Positions 17,294-26,098 of a stretch of 38,601 bases of DNA are shown one piece after another; positions within the stretch are counted from its first letter, which is position 1; the number at the start of each line of letters is the position of its first letter. A program made the position numbers and the translations under genes. The notes beneath the pieces were generated by a model that was not told the DNA's origin, did not search any database, and saw only the letters and a program-made list of their open reading frames with translations. This DNA is from a bacterium. Lineage in GTDB: Bacteria; Elusimicrobiota; Elusimicrobia; UBA1565; UBA9628. The DNA is taken from the NCBI GenBank assembly GCA_021846045.1, contig JAJZCM010000013.1, forward strand, positions 1 to 38,601, in the 5' to 3' direction.

Positions 17294-18387
17294 GCCGCTT
17301 TGGCCTGCCTGGAGATGTTGAGGAGAATTCCAACCCCGATGAGGCTGGACAGTAAGGACGAACCTCCGAAAGAAACAAAAGGAATGGGAATTCCTTTTGT
17401 GGGCAAGAGTCCAATGGACATCGCCATGTTAAAAAAAGCCTGGAGTGAGATCAGCCAGGTAATTCCGGCGGCAAGGAGACTTCCGAACAGATTGGGAGCA
17501 TTTTTCGCGATTTGAGATCCCCGGATGGCGAAAAGCGCGAAGAGAAAGATAAGCCCCGCCCCTCCAATAAGCCCCAATTCTTCACAGAGAATCGGGAAAA
17601 TAAAATCCGTATGTGGAGTCGGCAAATACATGAGCTTGATGTTTGATGCCCCTAGGCCTTGCCCGAAAACACCGCCTCTTCCAACTGCGATCAAGGATTG
17701 GGCCAATTGATAGCCGGTGTTTTTTGCATCATGGAACGGAGAAAGAAAATTTAAAATGCGGGCTCTTCTGTAGGGGAAGCGGATTAGTTCATAAGCAATG
17801 ACTGGAATAGAGAGCGAAAGGAGCCCGAGAATATGCCTGAGCTTTACGCCGGCGGTAAAAAGAAGGCCAAGTGAGACGGTGAAAATAAGAACGGGCGTTC
17901 CCAAGTCCGGTTCTCTGGAAACAAGAAAGATAATGGGCGAAAGAAGAATAGCCGGCATTAGAAGCCCCGAGACGGGAGAACGGAGGCGGCTTCGCTTTTT
18001 ATCCAGATAATAAGCGAGAATAACGACGCAACTAATTTTTGCGAATTCCGACGGCTCGATTCCCAAGGGGCCGATTTTAATCCATCTTCGAGCTCCCCCC
18101 ACTTTATGTCCGAGAAGAGCCCATAAAAGGCCGATCACCGTTACCAAAAGAATAGGCGCGATTTTTTCACGATAGCGGTTGTAATTAACGCGGCTGACTA
18201 GTCCCATGGCCGTAACGCCGAAAATAGCCCAAAATAATTGTCGTTTTAAAAAATAAAAAGACTGTCCCAGATGTTGTTCGGCCCAGATGGCGCTGGCCGA
18301 GTAAATCATGATGAGGCCGAAAAACATCAGAATAAGAACCACCGACAGGAGAGAAAAGTCAAACGGGGGATTTTTTTCGGAAGCCAT
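17290..18387 (-). CDS. ftsW: FtsW, lipid II polymerase (SEDS family)
   Basis: Septal peptidoglycan glycosyltransferase, an integral membrane protein of 365 aa with about ten hydrophobic segments. SEDS signatures include the N-terminal LMIYSASAIWAEQ and SEFAKISCVVILAYYLDKKR. The large loop contains YRRARILNFLSPFHDA, and the C-terminal motif is GIPIPFVSFGGSSLLSSL. It should work with the class B PBP encoded at 23736-25409. It follows murD after 8 bases and overlaps murG. FtsW is preferred over RodA on operon position. Confidence 0.93.
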   Translation of the reverse strand: MASEKNPPFDFSLLSVVLILMFFGLIMIYSASAIWAEQHLGQSFYFLKRQLFWAIFGVTAMGLVSRVNYNRYREKIAPILLVTVIGLLWALLGHKVGGARRWIKIGPLGIEPSEFAKISCVVILAYYLDKKRSRLRSPVSGLLMPAILLSPIIFLVSREPDLGTPVLIFTVSLGLLFTAGVKLRHILGLLSLSIPVIAYELIRFPYRRARILNFLSPFHDAKNTGYQLAQSLIAVGRGGVFGQGLGASNIKLMYLPTPHTDFIFPILCEELGLIGGAGLIFLFALFAIRGSQIAKNAPNLFGSLLAAGITWLISLQAFFNMAMSIGLLPTKGIPIPFVSFGGSSLLSSLIGVGILLNISRQAKAA

Positions 18388-18395
18388 TAAGGGCT

Positions 18396-19769
18396 CTAAC
18401 TCTTGTAACGTTCCAGAATTTTCTTGAATTTTTTCCCGCGCTCTTCAAAATTTTTGAATTGGTCAAAAGAGGCGCAGGAGGGAGAGAGAAGCAAAATATC
18501 TTCCGGCTCTCCGATTTCAAAGGCTCTCTCGACGGCTTTATCCAGGTTCTCGCAATGAGAAATAGGGACAATCCCATCTAGTTCGTTTTCAATTTTCTGC
18601 GCGGCGCTTCCGATGGTCAGAACGGCCTTAACCGATTGGGACAGGAAGGGTTTAAGCGGCGCATAAGGGCTGCCTTTATCGAGTCCGCCCAGAATTAAAA
18701 TAAGTCTTTTTTTAATATCTGAAAAGGCTTTGAGGGCGACAAGTGTTGAGTCAACGTTGGTCGCTTTTGAGTCGTTGACACAGCGGATTTGACGATAAGT
18801 TCCCGCTTCTTCCAATCGATGTTCGACTCCCTTAAATTGGGTGAGGGCTTTTTGGATGGAACGAGTGGAAATTCCCGACGCTAGAGCGAGTAGGATCGCC
18901 GCCATGGCATTTTCCAGGTTGTGACGTCCAGGAAGGTTCGGCGGCGTAAAGGAGAAGGGAGAGTCTTTGAGACTCAGGCGTGCATGAATTTTTCCTCCGT
19001 CAACCCAGGCGTGGCTTGATTTAGGGTCGTCGCCGAAAAAAAGCCTTTGGGCCGGGCATTCTCGGGCTAGTTTGACGGTTTCAAGATTAAGAGAATTAAA
19101 AATGCAAAAATCCGAGGCGTTTTGATCGCGAAAAATACGGGCTTTGGCCCGAATGTAATTTTCAAAACTTCCATGATGGTCGAGATGATCCGGCTGAATG
19201 TTGAGCAGGACTGAGACCTTGGGATGAAAAAAACTGCTGTCCTCCAATTGGTAGCTTGAAGATTCGATAACTAAAACATCGTTGGGGTTTGCGTCCAGCA
19301 CGCAAGCTGAAACGGGGGTTCCAATATTGCCGCAAACATGGACGTTCTGCCCGAATGCGAGTCCCTGGTTGAAAATGTCTCCCGTCAAAGTGGTCGCCGT
19401 CGTTTTTCCATTGGTGCCCGTGATGGCAACGATGTGGTCGGTTCTTGAAAAAGACAAAGCGACTTCCATCTCGCTGAAAATGGGGATGCCCGCGTTTTTG
19501 ATTTTTTTTATGAGAGGCGCGCTCCAAGAAAGACCGGGGCTTTTGACCGCAAAGCCGGAAGAAAGAGCCTCTTGTCCAGGACCGTTAGCCTCCCAAGAAG
19601 CCCCTTGTGGAAATTCTTTGATAAGAGAGGAAATGTCTTTTTCCTGGCGGCTGTCGGTCATGAGAACCTCAAAGCCTTGTTTGAGAAGCAGTCGCGCGGC
19701 GGCGATTCCTGAACTCCCCAGTCCGATGATGCAGGCTTTTTTTTCTTTAAAATCAGATGGGGAAAACAT
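18396..19769 (-). CDS. murD: MurD, UDP-MurNAc-L-Ala:D-Glu ligase
   Basis: Cytoplasmic ATP-dependent Mur ligase adding D-glutamate, 457 aa. The N-terminal Rossmann domain binds the UDP moiety (GLGSSGIAAARLLL). The central ATPase has the P-loop AITGTNGKTTATTL and ENYIRAKARIF, with the expected carbamylated Lys region. The C-terminal domain has the ligase signature HRLEEAG and NDSKATNVDSTLVALKAF. It lies 4 bases downstream of mraY in a compact operon. Confidence 0.97.
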   Translation of the reverse strand: MFSPSDFKEKKACIIGLGSSGIAAARLLLKQGFEVLMTDSRQEKDISSLIKEFPQGASWEANGPGQEALSSGFAVKSPGLSWSAPLIKKIKNAGIPIFSEMEVALSFSRTDHIVAITGTNGKTTATTLTGDIFNQGLAFGQNVHVCGNIGTPVSACVLDANPNDVLVIESSSYQLEDSSFFHPKVSVLLNIQPDHLDHHGSFENYIRAKARIFRDQNASDFCIFNSLNLETVKLARECPAQRLFFGDDPKSSHAWVDGGKIHARLSLKDSPFSFTPPNLPGRHNLENAMAAILLALASGISTRSIQKALTQFKGVEHRLEEAGTYRQIRCVNDSKATNVDSTLVALKAFSDIKKRLILILGGLDKGSPYAPLKPFLSQSVKAVLTIGSAAQKIENELDGIVPISHCENLDKAVERAFEIGEPEDILLLSPSCASFDQFKNFEERGKKFKKILERYKS

Positions 19770-19773
19770 AAAA

Positions 19774-20859
19774 TCAGCGCATCTTAAGCGATGAGAGCGC
19801 GATCAGCATGAGAACAATTCCAATGATCCAAAACCGTACGGTTATCTTGGGTTCAGGCACGCCTTTAAGTTCGAAATGGTGATGGAGGGGCGCCATCCTG
19901 AAAATCCGCTTTCCCTTCCTCAACTTGTAGGACCCCATTTGCAGAATGACCGAGAGGGTTTCAACGACGAAAATTCCGCCGGCGATGGGTAAAAGAAGTT
20001 CCTGCTTGACGCAGAGTGAGGTAAGCGCGATAATGCCGCCTAAAAAAAGGGAGCCCGTGTCTCCCATGAAAACTTCCGCAGGATAAGCGTTAAACCATAA
20101 GAATCCCAAACTCCCCCCCGCCACCGCCGATAAATAAACGGCGATTTCTCCCGCCCCTTCGACATGGATAATTCGTAAATAGGAGGAGAATTTGAGGTTT
20201 CCGGCCACATAGGCGAGGATCCCATAGGTGATGGCAAAGAGAATAACAGAGCCGATGGCGAGGCCGTCTTGTCCATCGGTGAGATTGACGGCATTGGAGG
20301 AGGCGACGATCATGATGGTCGCAAGTATGAAATAAAACCGGTCGAAATTAATAAAAATTTCTTTGCTGAAGGGAACGCTTAAGATGGTCGCATATTCGGG
20401 ATTGGGAGGATAAAGGGCCAAATAAAAAACAATGAGGAGCGCGCTAGCCGATTGAATTATGAATTTGGAGCGAGAGCTTATTCCGGCGGGGTTCTTGGCT
20501 GAGAATTTCACGTAATCATCCCAGAAGCCAAGGGCGGCCAGGATGGTCGAGGCGCAAAGCATGAGGGGCGTAAAGCGGTCATCTGGGCGCATCCACAAAA
20601 TAGCCGACAGGGAAACGACAAAGAAAATTAAAACTCCTCCCATCGTGGGGGTACCCTGTTTGGGGAGATGAGTTTGTGGACCGTCTTTTCTCTGGACTTG
20701 CCCGAGCTTTTTCCTGCGGAGAAAATCAATAAACTTTGGACCGAACAAAAGGGAAAGAATAAGCGAGGTTACTGCGGCTCCGGCGGCTCTAAAGGTGATG
20801 TATTCAAAGATGTTAAAAATGCCGGAAGTTTTTTTGAGCGCGATGAGAAGATAAAGCAT
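19774..20859 (-). CDS. mraY: MraY, phospho-MurNAc-pentapeptide translocase
   Basis: Integral membrane enzyme making lipid I from UDP-MurNAc-pentapeptide and undecaprenyl phosphate. It is 361 aa with about ten transmembrane segments. Conserved loops are present: GTPTMGGVLI near the N-terminus, the catalytic NLTDGQDGLAIG loop (the usual Leu between the two Asp is Gln here), FMGDTGSLFLGG, and APLHHHFELKG near the end. The start abuts the murF stop with no gap. Both active-site Asp residues are kept, so activity is expected. Confidence 0.96.
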   Translation of the reverse strand: MLYLLIALKKTSGIFNIFEYITFRAAGAAVTSLILSLLFGPKFIDFLRRKKLGQVQRKDGPQTHLPKQGTPTMGGVLIFFVVSLSAILWMRPDDRFTPLMLCASTILAALGFWDDYVKFSAKNPAGISSRSKFIIQSASALLIVFYLALYPPNPEYATILSVPFSKEIFINFDRFYFILATIMIVASSNAVNLTDGQDGLAIGSVILFAITYGILAYVAGNLKFSSYLRIIHVEGAGEIAVYLSAVAGGSLGFLWFNAYPAEVFMGDTGSLFLGGIIALTSLCVKQELLLPIAGGIFVVETLSVILQMGSYKLRKGKRIFRMAPLHHHFELKGVPEPKITVRFWIIGIVLMLIALSSLKMR

Positions 20860-22230
20860 TTATTTATTCACGGACTTGGAGACGGCTTCATAGACATTTT
20901 CAAGTTTCATTGCGCGCGAGGCCTTGAAAAGGCAGGCTGAGTTCTTGTTGATCGCTTTCTTGAGTTCATTGATCCAGTCTGCCGGGTTCTCTTTATAATG
21001 CAGAGCGAAAGACGGTTTTCTTTTCGCGATGTTCTCTGCGGCCGTCTTCATTTCCGGCCCGGCCAAATAAATTTCAGCGACAGGTAAAGTTGACAGCCAC
21101 TCCCCCAACTCCGCATGAAAACTCGCGGATTGTTCTCCAAGTTCCTTCATATCTCCCAAGATAAGAATTTTATTTTTGTTCGGAAATTCCGTTATGAATG
21201 ATTCGATGGAGGCTTTCATGGATGCGGGGTTGGCATTGTAGGCGTCTAAAATAATTTCGCATCCGGATGGGTGGGAGAGTTTTTCCATTCTCATGGCAAA
21301 AGGCTTATATTTTTCAAGACCCGCGCGGATCGTTTCTGGAGTAATTCCCAAAGCCCAAGCCGCGGCTGCTGCCGCCGCCGCGTTGTATTTGCTTAATTTC
21401 CCCAAGGCTTTGAGTTGAACGATTATTTTATGCCGGTCGATGATGATTTCTTGTTCTGAAAAGCGGATGCGGCACAGAGGCGCTTCGCCGAACGTAATCA
21501 CTCTTCCTCCCAAACGGCCTTCCAGGCTCGACAACCAGGGGTCGTCGCTGTTAATGACGATTGGCGCGTCTTGAGAAACGTAGTCCAAGAGTTCGAGTTT
21601 TGTTTGAAAGTTGGCCTCCATGCTTCCGTAGAACTCAATGTGATCGGGGCCGATATTGGTGAAAACGGCAAGAGTAGGCTGCGCGATTTGAGCGATTTCC
21701 TTAATGTCTCCGGGGTGGGAATCCGCCAATTCAAAAACCGCCCAGCGATGGGTGGAATCAAGGCTGAGCACAGATAGCGGAACTCCGATTTGATTATTCC
21801 AGTTCCCGGGACTGGCGCATACGGGGCCCAACTCGCTTAAGATTAATTTGAGCATTTCTTTTGTCGTCGTTTTACCGTTGGAACCGGTAATACCGATGAC
21901 CGGGATATCGAATTTCTTTCGGTGGTGAGCCGCGAGAGCTTGCAGCGCCCGAAGGGAATTAGGAACGGCGATGAGGTGTGGAGGTAAAGGCGGCTTGAGG
22001 TCGGGCAACTTTGATTCTTCCACGATCCATCCGGACGCCTTTTGAGCTAATTCTGAGTTGAGAAAAGAATGAGCGTCGTATTTCTCCCCTTGAAGCGCCC
22101 AAAAGGCTTCGCCGTTTTTGATGGTTCTTGTATCGGTAGAAATGGAATCAAAGATATCGTCGGCGGAGCCCGCGATCAGGCGTCCTCCGGCGAATCTGGC
22201 GGCATCTTGCCATCTAATATCAAGCTTCAT
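20860..22230 (-). CDS. murF: MurF, D-Ala-D-Ala adding ligase
   Basis: Cytoplasmic Mur ligase completing the pentapeptide, 456 aa. The N-terminal UDP-binding domain contains SISTDTRTIKNGEAFWAL, the typical MurF/MurE STDSR-like element. The ATP loop is GITGSNGKTTTKEML. The region from the centre to the C-terminus includes YNAAAAAAAAWALGI and DAYNANPASMKAS, the MurF-specific NANP motif. It overlaps murE by 4 bases and directly abuts mraY. Confidence 0.97.
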   Translation of the reverse strand: MKLDIRWQDAARFAGGRLIAGSADDIFDSISTDTRTIKNGEAFWALQGEKYDAHSFLNSELAQKASGWIVEESKLPDLKPPLPPHLIAVPNSLRALQALAAHHRKKFDIPVIGITGSNGKTTTKEMLKLILSELGPVCASPGNWNNQIGVPLSVLSLDSTHRWAVFELADSHPGDIKEIAQIAQPTLAVFTNIGPDHIEFYGSMEANFQTKLELLDYVSQDAPIVINSDDPWLSSLEGRLGGRVITFGEAPLCRIRFSEQEIIIDRHKIIVQLKALGKLSKYNAAAAAAAAWALGITPETIRAGLEKYKPFAMRMEKLSHPSGCEIILDAYNANPASMKASIESFITEFPNKNKILILGDMKELGEQSASFHAELGEWLSTLPVAEIYLAGPEMKTAAENIAKRKPSFALHYKENPADWINELKKAINKNSACLFKASRAMKLENVYEAVSKSVNK

Positions 22231-23732
22231 AATTGTTTCAACGCGGCTTTTACGGCGTCTTTGTCGTTAAACGGAATCGTTTTGTCATTAAGGATTTGAT
22301 AGGCCTCATGCCCCTTTCCCGCGATGAGAACGATATCTTGCGCTTGGGCCAAAGACAAGGCTTCTTGAATGGCTTTTGCGCGGTCTGGAATCATTTTATA
22401 ATTTTTCTGCCCGGCCTTCTTAATTCCCGCTTCAATGTCGGCCAGTATTTCCAACGGATTTTCCCGTCTAGGGTTATCATTGGTAAGAATCACCCAATCG
22501 CTCAATTTTGCCGCTGTTTTACCCATGGGCGCTCTTTTTGTTTTGTCGCGGTCACCCCCGCACCCAAAAACGGTAATGATGCGGCCTTGAGCGGATAGAC
22601 GAAGCTGCTTGAGCACGGTTTCAAGGGCGCTGTCGGTGTGGGCAAAGTCAATAAAGACTTTAAAAGGTTTGCGGGATTCCACTTCTTCAAGACGTCCGGG
22701 TACAAGCCTTAGCTTTTCAAGTCCTGAGATGATGAATTTCTCCGGTACTCCCACGGCGTGGGCCGCTCCGGCTGCGGCCATGGCGTTTAAAATGTTGTGT
22801 TTTCCCGGTAGTTTGAGAAAAATTGGGAGCTTTTTTTTTCCGAGTTTGAGTGTGAATCGGGAACCGTTAAGATCCGCGCGAATATTTTCAGCCGTAACGC
22901 CGCTTTGGCTTTCAAGACCGTAGGATAAAATCTTGCAATGTCTGACTAGAGGTCTAAGCTCCTTGGCCCGAGGGTCGTCGGCATTGATGACGGCAGTTCT
23001 AAAAGGTTTGTTCGATCGCTCCAAGAGTTCAAAGAGATGGGCCTTGGCTTTAAAATAAGCGTTGATGGTTTTATGAAAGTCGAGATGATCGCGCTTAAGA
23101 TTGGTAAAGACGGCAGCGTCAAACGCAATTTCTTCAACTCTTCTGAGAGCGAGGGCATGAGAAGAAACTTCCATTGCCACATGGGTTGTGCCCGCGCCTC
23201 GAAGTTTTGCCAGAATTTCAAGAAGCTCCAAGGATGAGGGCGTGGTATTGACGGCTTTTGATGGCGGAAGGCCGGGGCCGCGATAGGAGATCGTGCCGAT
23301 GATTCCGGTTTTTTTCCGCGCTTCTTTGAGAATTGATTCTAAAAAATAGGTAACGGTCGTTTTGCCATTGGTCCCTGTGACCCCGATGAGGCGCATTTTG
23401 GCGGAAGGATTTCTAAAAAAAATATTGGCCATGACCCCCATGGCGGAAACGGCGTCGGCGGTTTGAATCCAATTGGTTTCTATGTCGGGAGGTTGAGGTT
23501 TTTCACTTAAAACAGCAACCGCGCCTTTTTTAACGGCTTCGCGCGCATATAAAAAGCCGTCTGTTCGGCTTCCGGATAAGGCAAAGAAAAGGCTTCCTGC
23601 GACTACTTTTCTTGAATCATGAGTTAAATTTTTAATGAGGATTTCCGGGTTTTTGACTTTTCCGATGACTGATATGGATTTTGTGAGGTTTCCAAGAGAA
23701 ATGGAGAGTCCTTTTTTAATTTTAGCGGGCAT
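22227..23732 (-). CDS. murE: MurE, meso-diaminopimelate-adding ligase
   Basis: Adds the third stem-peptide residue. It is 501 aa with P-loop VTGTNGKTTVTYF (about 118-130), LKRDHLDFH, and the carbamylated-Lys region FKAKAHLF. The specificity motif DNPR (residues 419-422), followed by RENP, is the signature of enzymes using meso-DAP rather than L-Lys. The C-terminal AGKGHEAYQ is also present. This motif is the best evidence in the window for mDAP-type peptidoglycan. It starts 3 bases after the PBP stop and overlaps murF by 4. Confidence 0.97.
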   Translation of the reverse strand: MPAKIKKGLSISLGNLTKSISVIGKVKNPEILIKNLTHDSRKVVAGSLFFALSGSRTDGFLYAREAVKKGAVAVLSEKPQPPDIETNWIQTADAVSAMGVMANIFFRNPSAKMRLIGVTGTNGKTTVTYFLESILKEARKKTGIIGTISYRGPGLPPSKAVNTTPSSLELLEILAKLRGAGTTHVAMEVSSHALALRRVEEIAFDAAVFTNLKRDHLDFHKTINAYFKAKAHLFELLERSNKPFRTAVINADDPRAKELRPLVRHCKILSYGLESQSGVTAENIRADLNGSRFTLKLGKKKLPIFLKLPGKHNILNAMAAAGAAHAVGVPEKFIISGLEKLRLVPGRLEEVESRKPFKVFIDFAHTDSALETVLKQLRLSAQGRIITVFGCGGDRDKTKRAPMGKTAAKLSDWVILTNDNPRRENPLEILADIEAGIKKAGQKNYKMIPDRAKAIQEALSLAQAQDIVLIAGKGHEAYQILNDKTIPFNDKDAVKAALKQL

Positions 23733-23735
23733 ACC

Positions 23736-25409
23736 TTATTTCTTTCCAAGCCCATAGGTCGAAGCGGCGACGTTTTTGGGCAATTTGGCGTTTTCAATTA
23801 CGGGAATGGGCTCGGGAGGCAAGCCCTTAAGAGCGATGAGGCGCCTGGCAATCTCGGAAAAAACAGGGGCGGAGGCCTGTCCGCCGTAATAGGTTTTTTT
23901 AGGGCCGTTGAGAACGACCAAAATAGTCCATAAAGGATGATTCGCGGGCAAAAAACCGACAAACGACGCATTATATTTCGTGCGGGAATATTTTTTTGTT
24001 TTCGGATCAATTTCATGGGAGGTTCCTGTTTTTCCCGCGACAGGGTATCCTGGAATTTGAGCGAGCGCGCCGGTTCCTCGATTGACGACATTTTCCAAAA
24101 ATTGCGTGAGGGTCTCAATGGTTGATGGGGACGCGACTTTTCTGACGGATTCAGGAGATTCTTCCATTGAAATCAAGGGCTGCCTGAGCGTTCCTTTCGC
24201 GGCGACGCTGCTATAGGCTTCAAGAACTTGGATGGGGGTGACCGCGACCCCGTAACCGTAAGAGGCGGAGGTTAGCGAAATTTCTCCGTGTTTGCCGAAG
24301 GTCTTCCAGTCCCCTGCGGCTTCCCCGGGAAGCTGAATGCCGGTCTTGTTGAGAAACCCGTAGGCGCGGAGCATTCGGTAAAAAGAGGGTTTTCCAACTC
24401 GCAAGACGACTTTTGAGATTCCAATGTTGGAGGAGCGTTCTAAAATTCCGGAAAGAGTCAAATATTGAGACGGTTCATCATCATGAATAGTGATTCTTGG
24501 GGTAACGGCAAAACTTCCGTTTTCGCAAAAAATCTGCTCGGCGATCGAAACGACTTTGTTTTCAAGGGCGGCCGTCGCCGTGACAATCTTCAGGACGGAA
24601 CCTGGTTCGTAGGTATCTTGAATGGCGGAATTTTTTAGCGGCGTTCGAGGAAAGGAAGCCATGGCCAGCATTTGCCCAGTTTGCGGATCCTCGATGAGAA
24701 CAGTCCCGCTTTTAATGGAGAGGGTTTTTGCGGCTGAATCCAAGGCTTCTTCGGCGATATATTGGATGTCGCGGTCGATGGTGAGAGCCAACGGTTTTGG
24801 GGTAAACCCGGAATTATCGGCGTTGAGATAAATCATTTTTCCCGAACCGTCTCGAATGACCCGTAATTCTTGAGGTTTGCCGGTCAAGCGAGCGTCCCAG
24901 AATAGTTCCACTCCTGATAAGCCTTGCCCATCGGAAGCTTTTCCTAAAACGTTGCTCGCAAGCGAGCCATTGGGATAGAAGCGGCGTTCTCTGAGGGAAA
25001 GGCCGAGCCCCGCGATTTTCATTTTTTCGACGGCCTCGGCTTGTTCGTAAGTGAGCGAGTCGGCGAGAACGGGGAAGCGCTTGCGGGATTTATAACGCCG
25101 CAGTATTTCAGCCGGCGGCTCTTTTAAGACTTTTGCGATTTTTTGAGAGACAAAGGTCGGATATTGAATCATTCTTTTATCCGCAAAAAGACGCCAAACC
25201 GGAAGAGACTCCGCCAATATATTTCCTTTTCTGTCGATGATGTCCGCTCTTGGCGCAATTTCCCATAAGGTTCGGGAAAATTCTTTATGGGCCTTAAGGC
25301 TTAAGAGCGCGTGATTTCGCACTTGAAGGTCTAGGAGTCGCAGGATGAGAGGAATAACAGGGAAAAGAAAGAAAAGAGAGACCAGAGAGATTCTCTTTTT
25401 GGGTGACAT
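23736..25409 (-). CDS. ftsI: Class B penicillin-binding protein (FtsI/PBP2 type)
   Basis: Septal transpeptidase working with FtsW, 557 aa. One N-terminal membrane anchor (about 8-24) is followed by the pedestal domain (PRADIIDRKGNILAESLPVW). The transpeptidase has SVLK (Ser271-Lys274), SSN (326-328) and KTGT (460-463). There are no PASTA repeats. The gene starts at ATG 25409, inside a 30-base sequence shared with the terminal repeats of the element at 30297-30569, and no Shine-Dalgarno lies at normal spacing. It precedes murE by 3 bases. Confidence 0.93.
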   Translation of the reverse strand: MSPKKRISLVSLFFLFPVIPLILRLLDLQVRNHALLSLKAHKEFSRTLWEIAPRADIIDRKGNILAESLPVWRLFADKRMIQYPTFVSQKIAKVLKEPPAEILRRYKSRKRFPVLADSLTYEQAEAVEKMKIAGLGLSLRERRFYPNGSLASNVLGKASDGQGLSGVELFWDARLTGKPQELRVIRDGSGKMIYLNADNSGFTPKPLALTIDRDIQYIAEEALDSAAKTLSIKSGTVLIEDPQTGQMLAMASFPRTPLKNSAIQDTYEPGSVLKIVTATAALENKVVSIAEQIFCENGSFAVTPRITIHDDEPSQYLTLSGILERSSNIGISKVVLRVGKPSFYRMLRAYGFLNKTGIQLPGEAAGDWKTFGKHGEISLTSASYGYGVAVTPIQVLEAYSSVAAKGTLRQPLISMEESPESVRKVASPSTIETLTQFLENVVNRGTGALAQIPGYPVAGKTGTSHEIDPKTKKYSRTKYNASFVGFLPANHPLWTILVVLNGPKKTYYGGQASAPVFSEIARRLIALKGLPPEPIPVIENAKLPKNVAASTYGLGKK

Positions 25410-25430
25410 TTATTTCGTAACGAGCCCTTA
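25401..25430 (-). repeat. Solo copy of a 30-bp terminal repeat overlapping the pbp start
   Basis: The minus strand reads TAAGGGCTCGTTACGAAATA (25411-25430) and continues AATGTCACCC (25401-25410). It matches 26 of 30 bases of the left terminus of the 273-bp element (30297-30326), including the AAATAAATG that here serves as the start codon of the pbp gene. It looks like the remnant of a mobile repeat. Confidence 0.65.
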
Positions 25431-25438
25431 GGGTAAAA

Positions 25439-25786
25439 TTAAGTCGAGCGCCGCCAAAACTGAAGTTTCTTCCATAAATGGCTGGGGAAATTTTGGGATG
25501 AAGCGACTTCTTCTGCCGGAGGCAGGTTCATAAATTTAATGGATTTTAAAGGCGCCGGACTCATTTGGAGCTTTTCACTTGCAAGACGGGCGAGTATTGA
25601 GGGCGAGGAGGCGGTCTCAAGGTTTTTTTCCAAAACCGAGGCTTGGGATTTTAACGCTTCCAAGGATTTTCTCCCCTCTTCCACGCGATATCCTAATTCG
25701 GTCGCCTCAATTCTCTCCCAGGCGATCAAAAGAATCCCGCAAGCCGCCACAAATAATAATTTTCCAGAAATAAAATCTTTTTTCAT
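25439..25786 (-). CDS. ftsL: FtsL-like bitopic division protein
   Basis: 115 aa from the ATG at 25786. A short cytoplasmic N-terminus (MKKDFISGK) is followed by one transmembrane helix (LLFVAACGILLIAW), then a heptad-type coiled coil (GYRVEEGRKSLEALKSQASV and onward) and a basic tail. Length, topology and position directly between rsmH and the PBP gene are those of FtsL; sequence conservation in this family is always low, so the call rests on architecture. I preferred the ATG at 25786 over the upstream TTG at 25825 because the extra residues are a translated G-rich leader. A G7 run immediately precedes the ATG. Confidence 0.72.
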   Translation of the reverse strand: MKKDFISGKLLFVAACGILLIAWERIEATELGYRVEEGRKSLEALKSQASVLEKNLETASSPSILARLASEKLQMSPAPLKSIKFMNLPPAEEVASSQNFPSHLWKKLQFWRRST

Positions 25787-25870
25787 ACCCCCCCATCCCC
25801 CCAATCCTCGTCTCTCTCTTTCCAAAGCGGAAACGCTTATTGTATTGTAGATTATTAGTAATTACGCACG

Positions 25871-26098
25871 TCAGTGGATTTTGTTTACTCCTCTGAGAAA
25901 TATTCGCTTCCAGACATAGGAAGTGTGTCCCGCGCTTTCCAAGTGAATCAGGCTGATGATGGGGCGCGTTTTGTATTGCACGCAAAAGTGTGGCATAAGG
26001 CAAGACTCATGCCTTTCCTCATAACCATAAGGTCGGCATTGTCCGGTCCTTAAGATAATTGAGGAAGGGGACTCATGCAGCGAATTCTCAATTTTCAT
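25871..26098 (-). CDS. Possible small protein between rsmH and ftsL, 75 aa
   Basis: An open frame starts at ATG 26098, overlapping the last 11 bases of rsmH, and runs to TGA at 25871-25873. The protein is rich in His and Cys (QCRPYGYEERHESCLMPHFC) and ends in a basic segment. It has no membrane helix and no recognised family. The arrangement fits translational coupling to rsmH, but residue composition is unlike neighbouring genes, so it could be fortuitous or a fragment of something larger. Without it, 25787-26087 would be an unusual 301-base gap in an otherwise tightly packed operon. Confidence 0.3.
   Translation of the reverse strand: MKIENSLHESPSSIILRTGQCRPYGYEERHESCLMPHFCVQYKTRPIISLIHLESAGHTSYVWKRIFLRGVNKIH

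Noticed and set aside
18385-18398. TAAGGGCTC next to the ftsW start, similar to the element terminus
   Set aside because: Only about ten bases match and the context differs, so chance similarity is likely.
25787-25825. TTG-initiated extension of FtsL (MERERRGLGGWGG)
   Set aside because: The residues come from a G-rich leader; ATG 25786 gives a standard FtsL topology.
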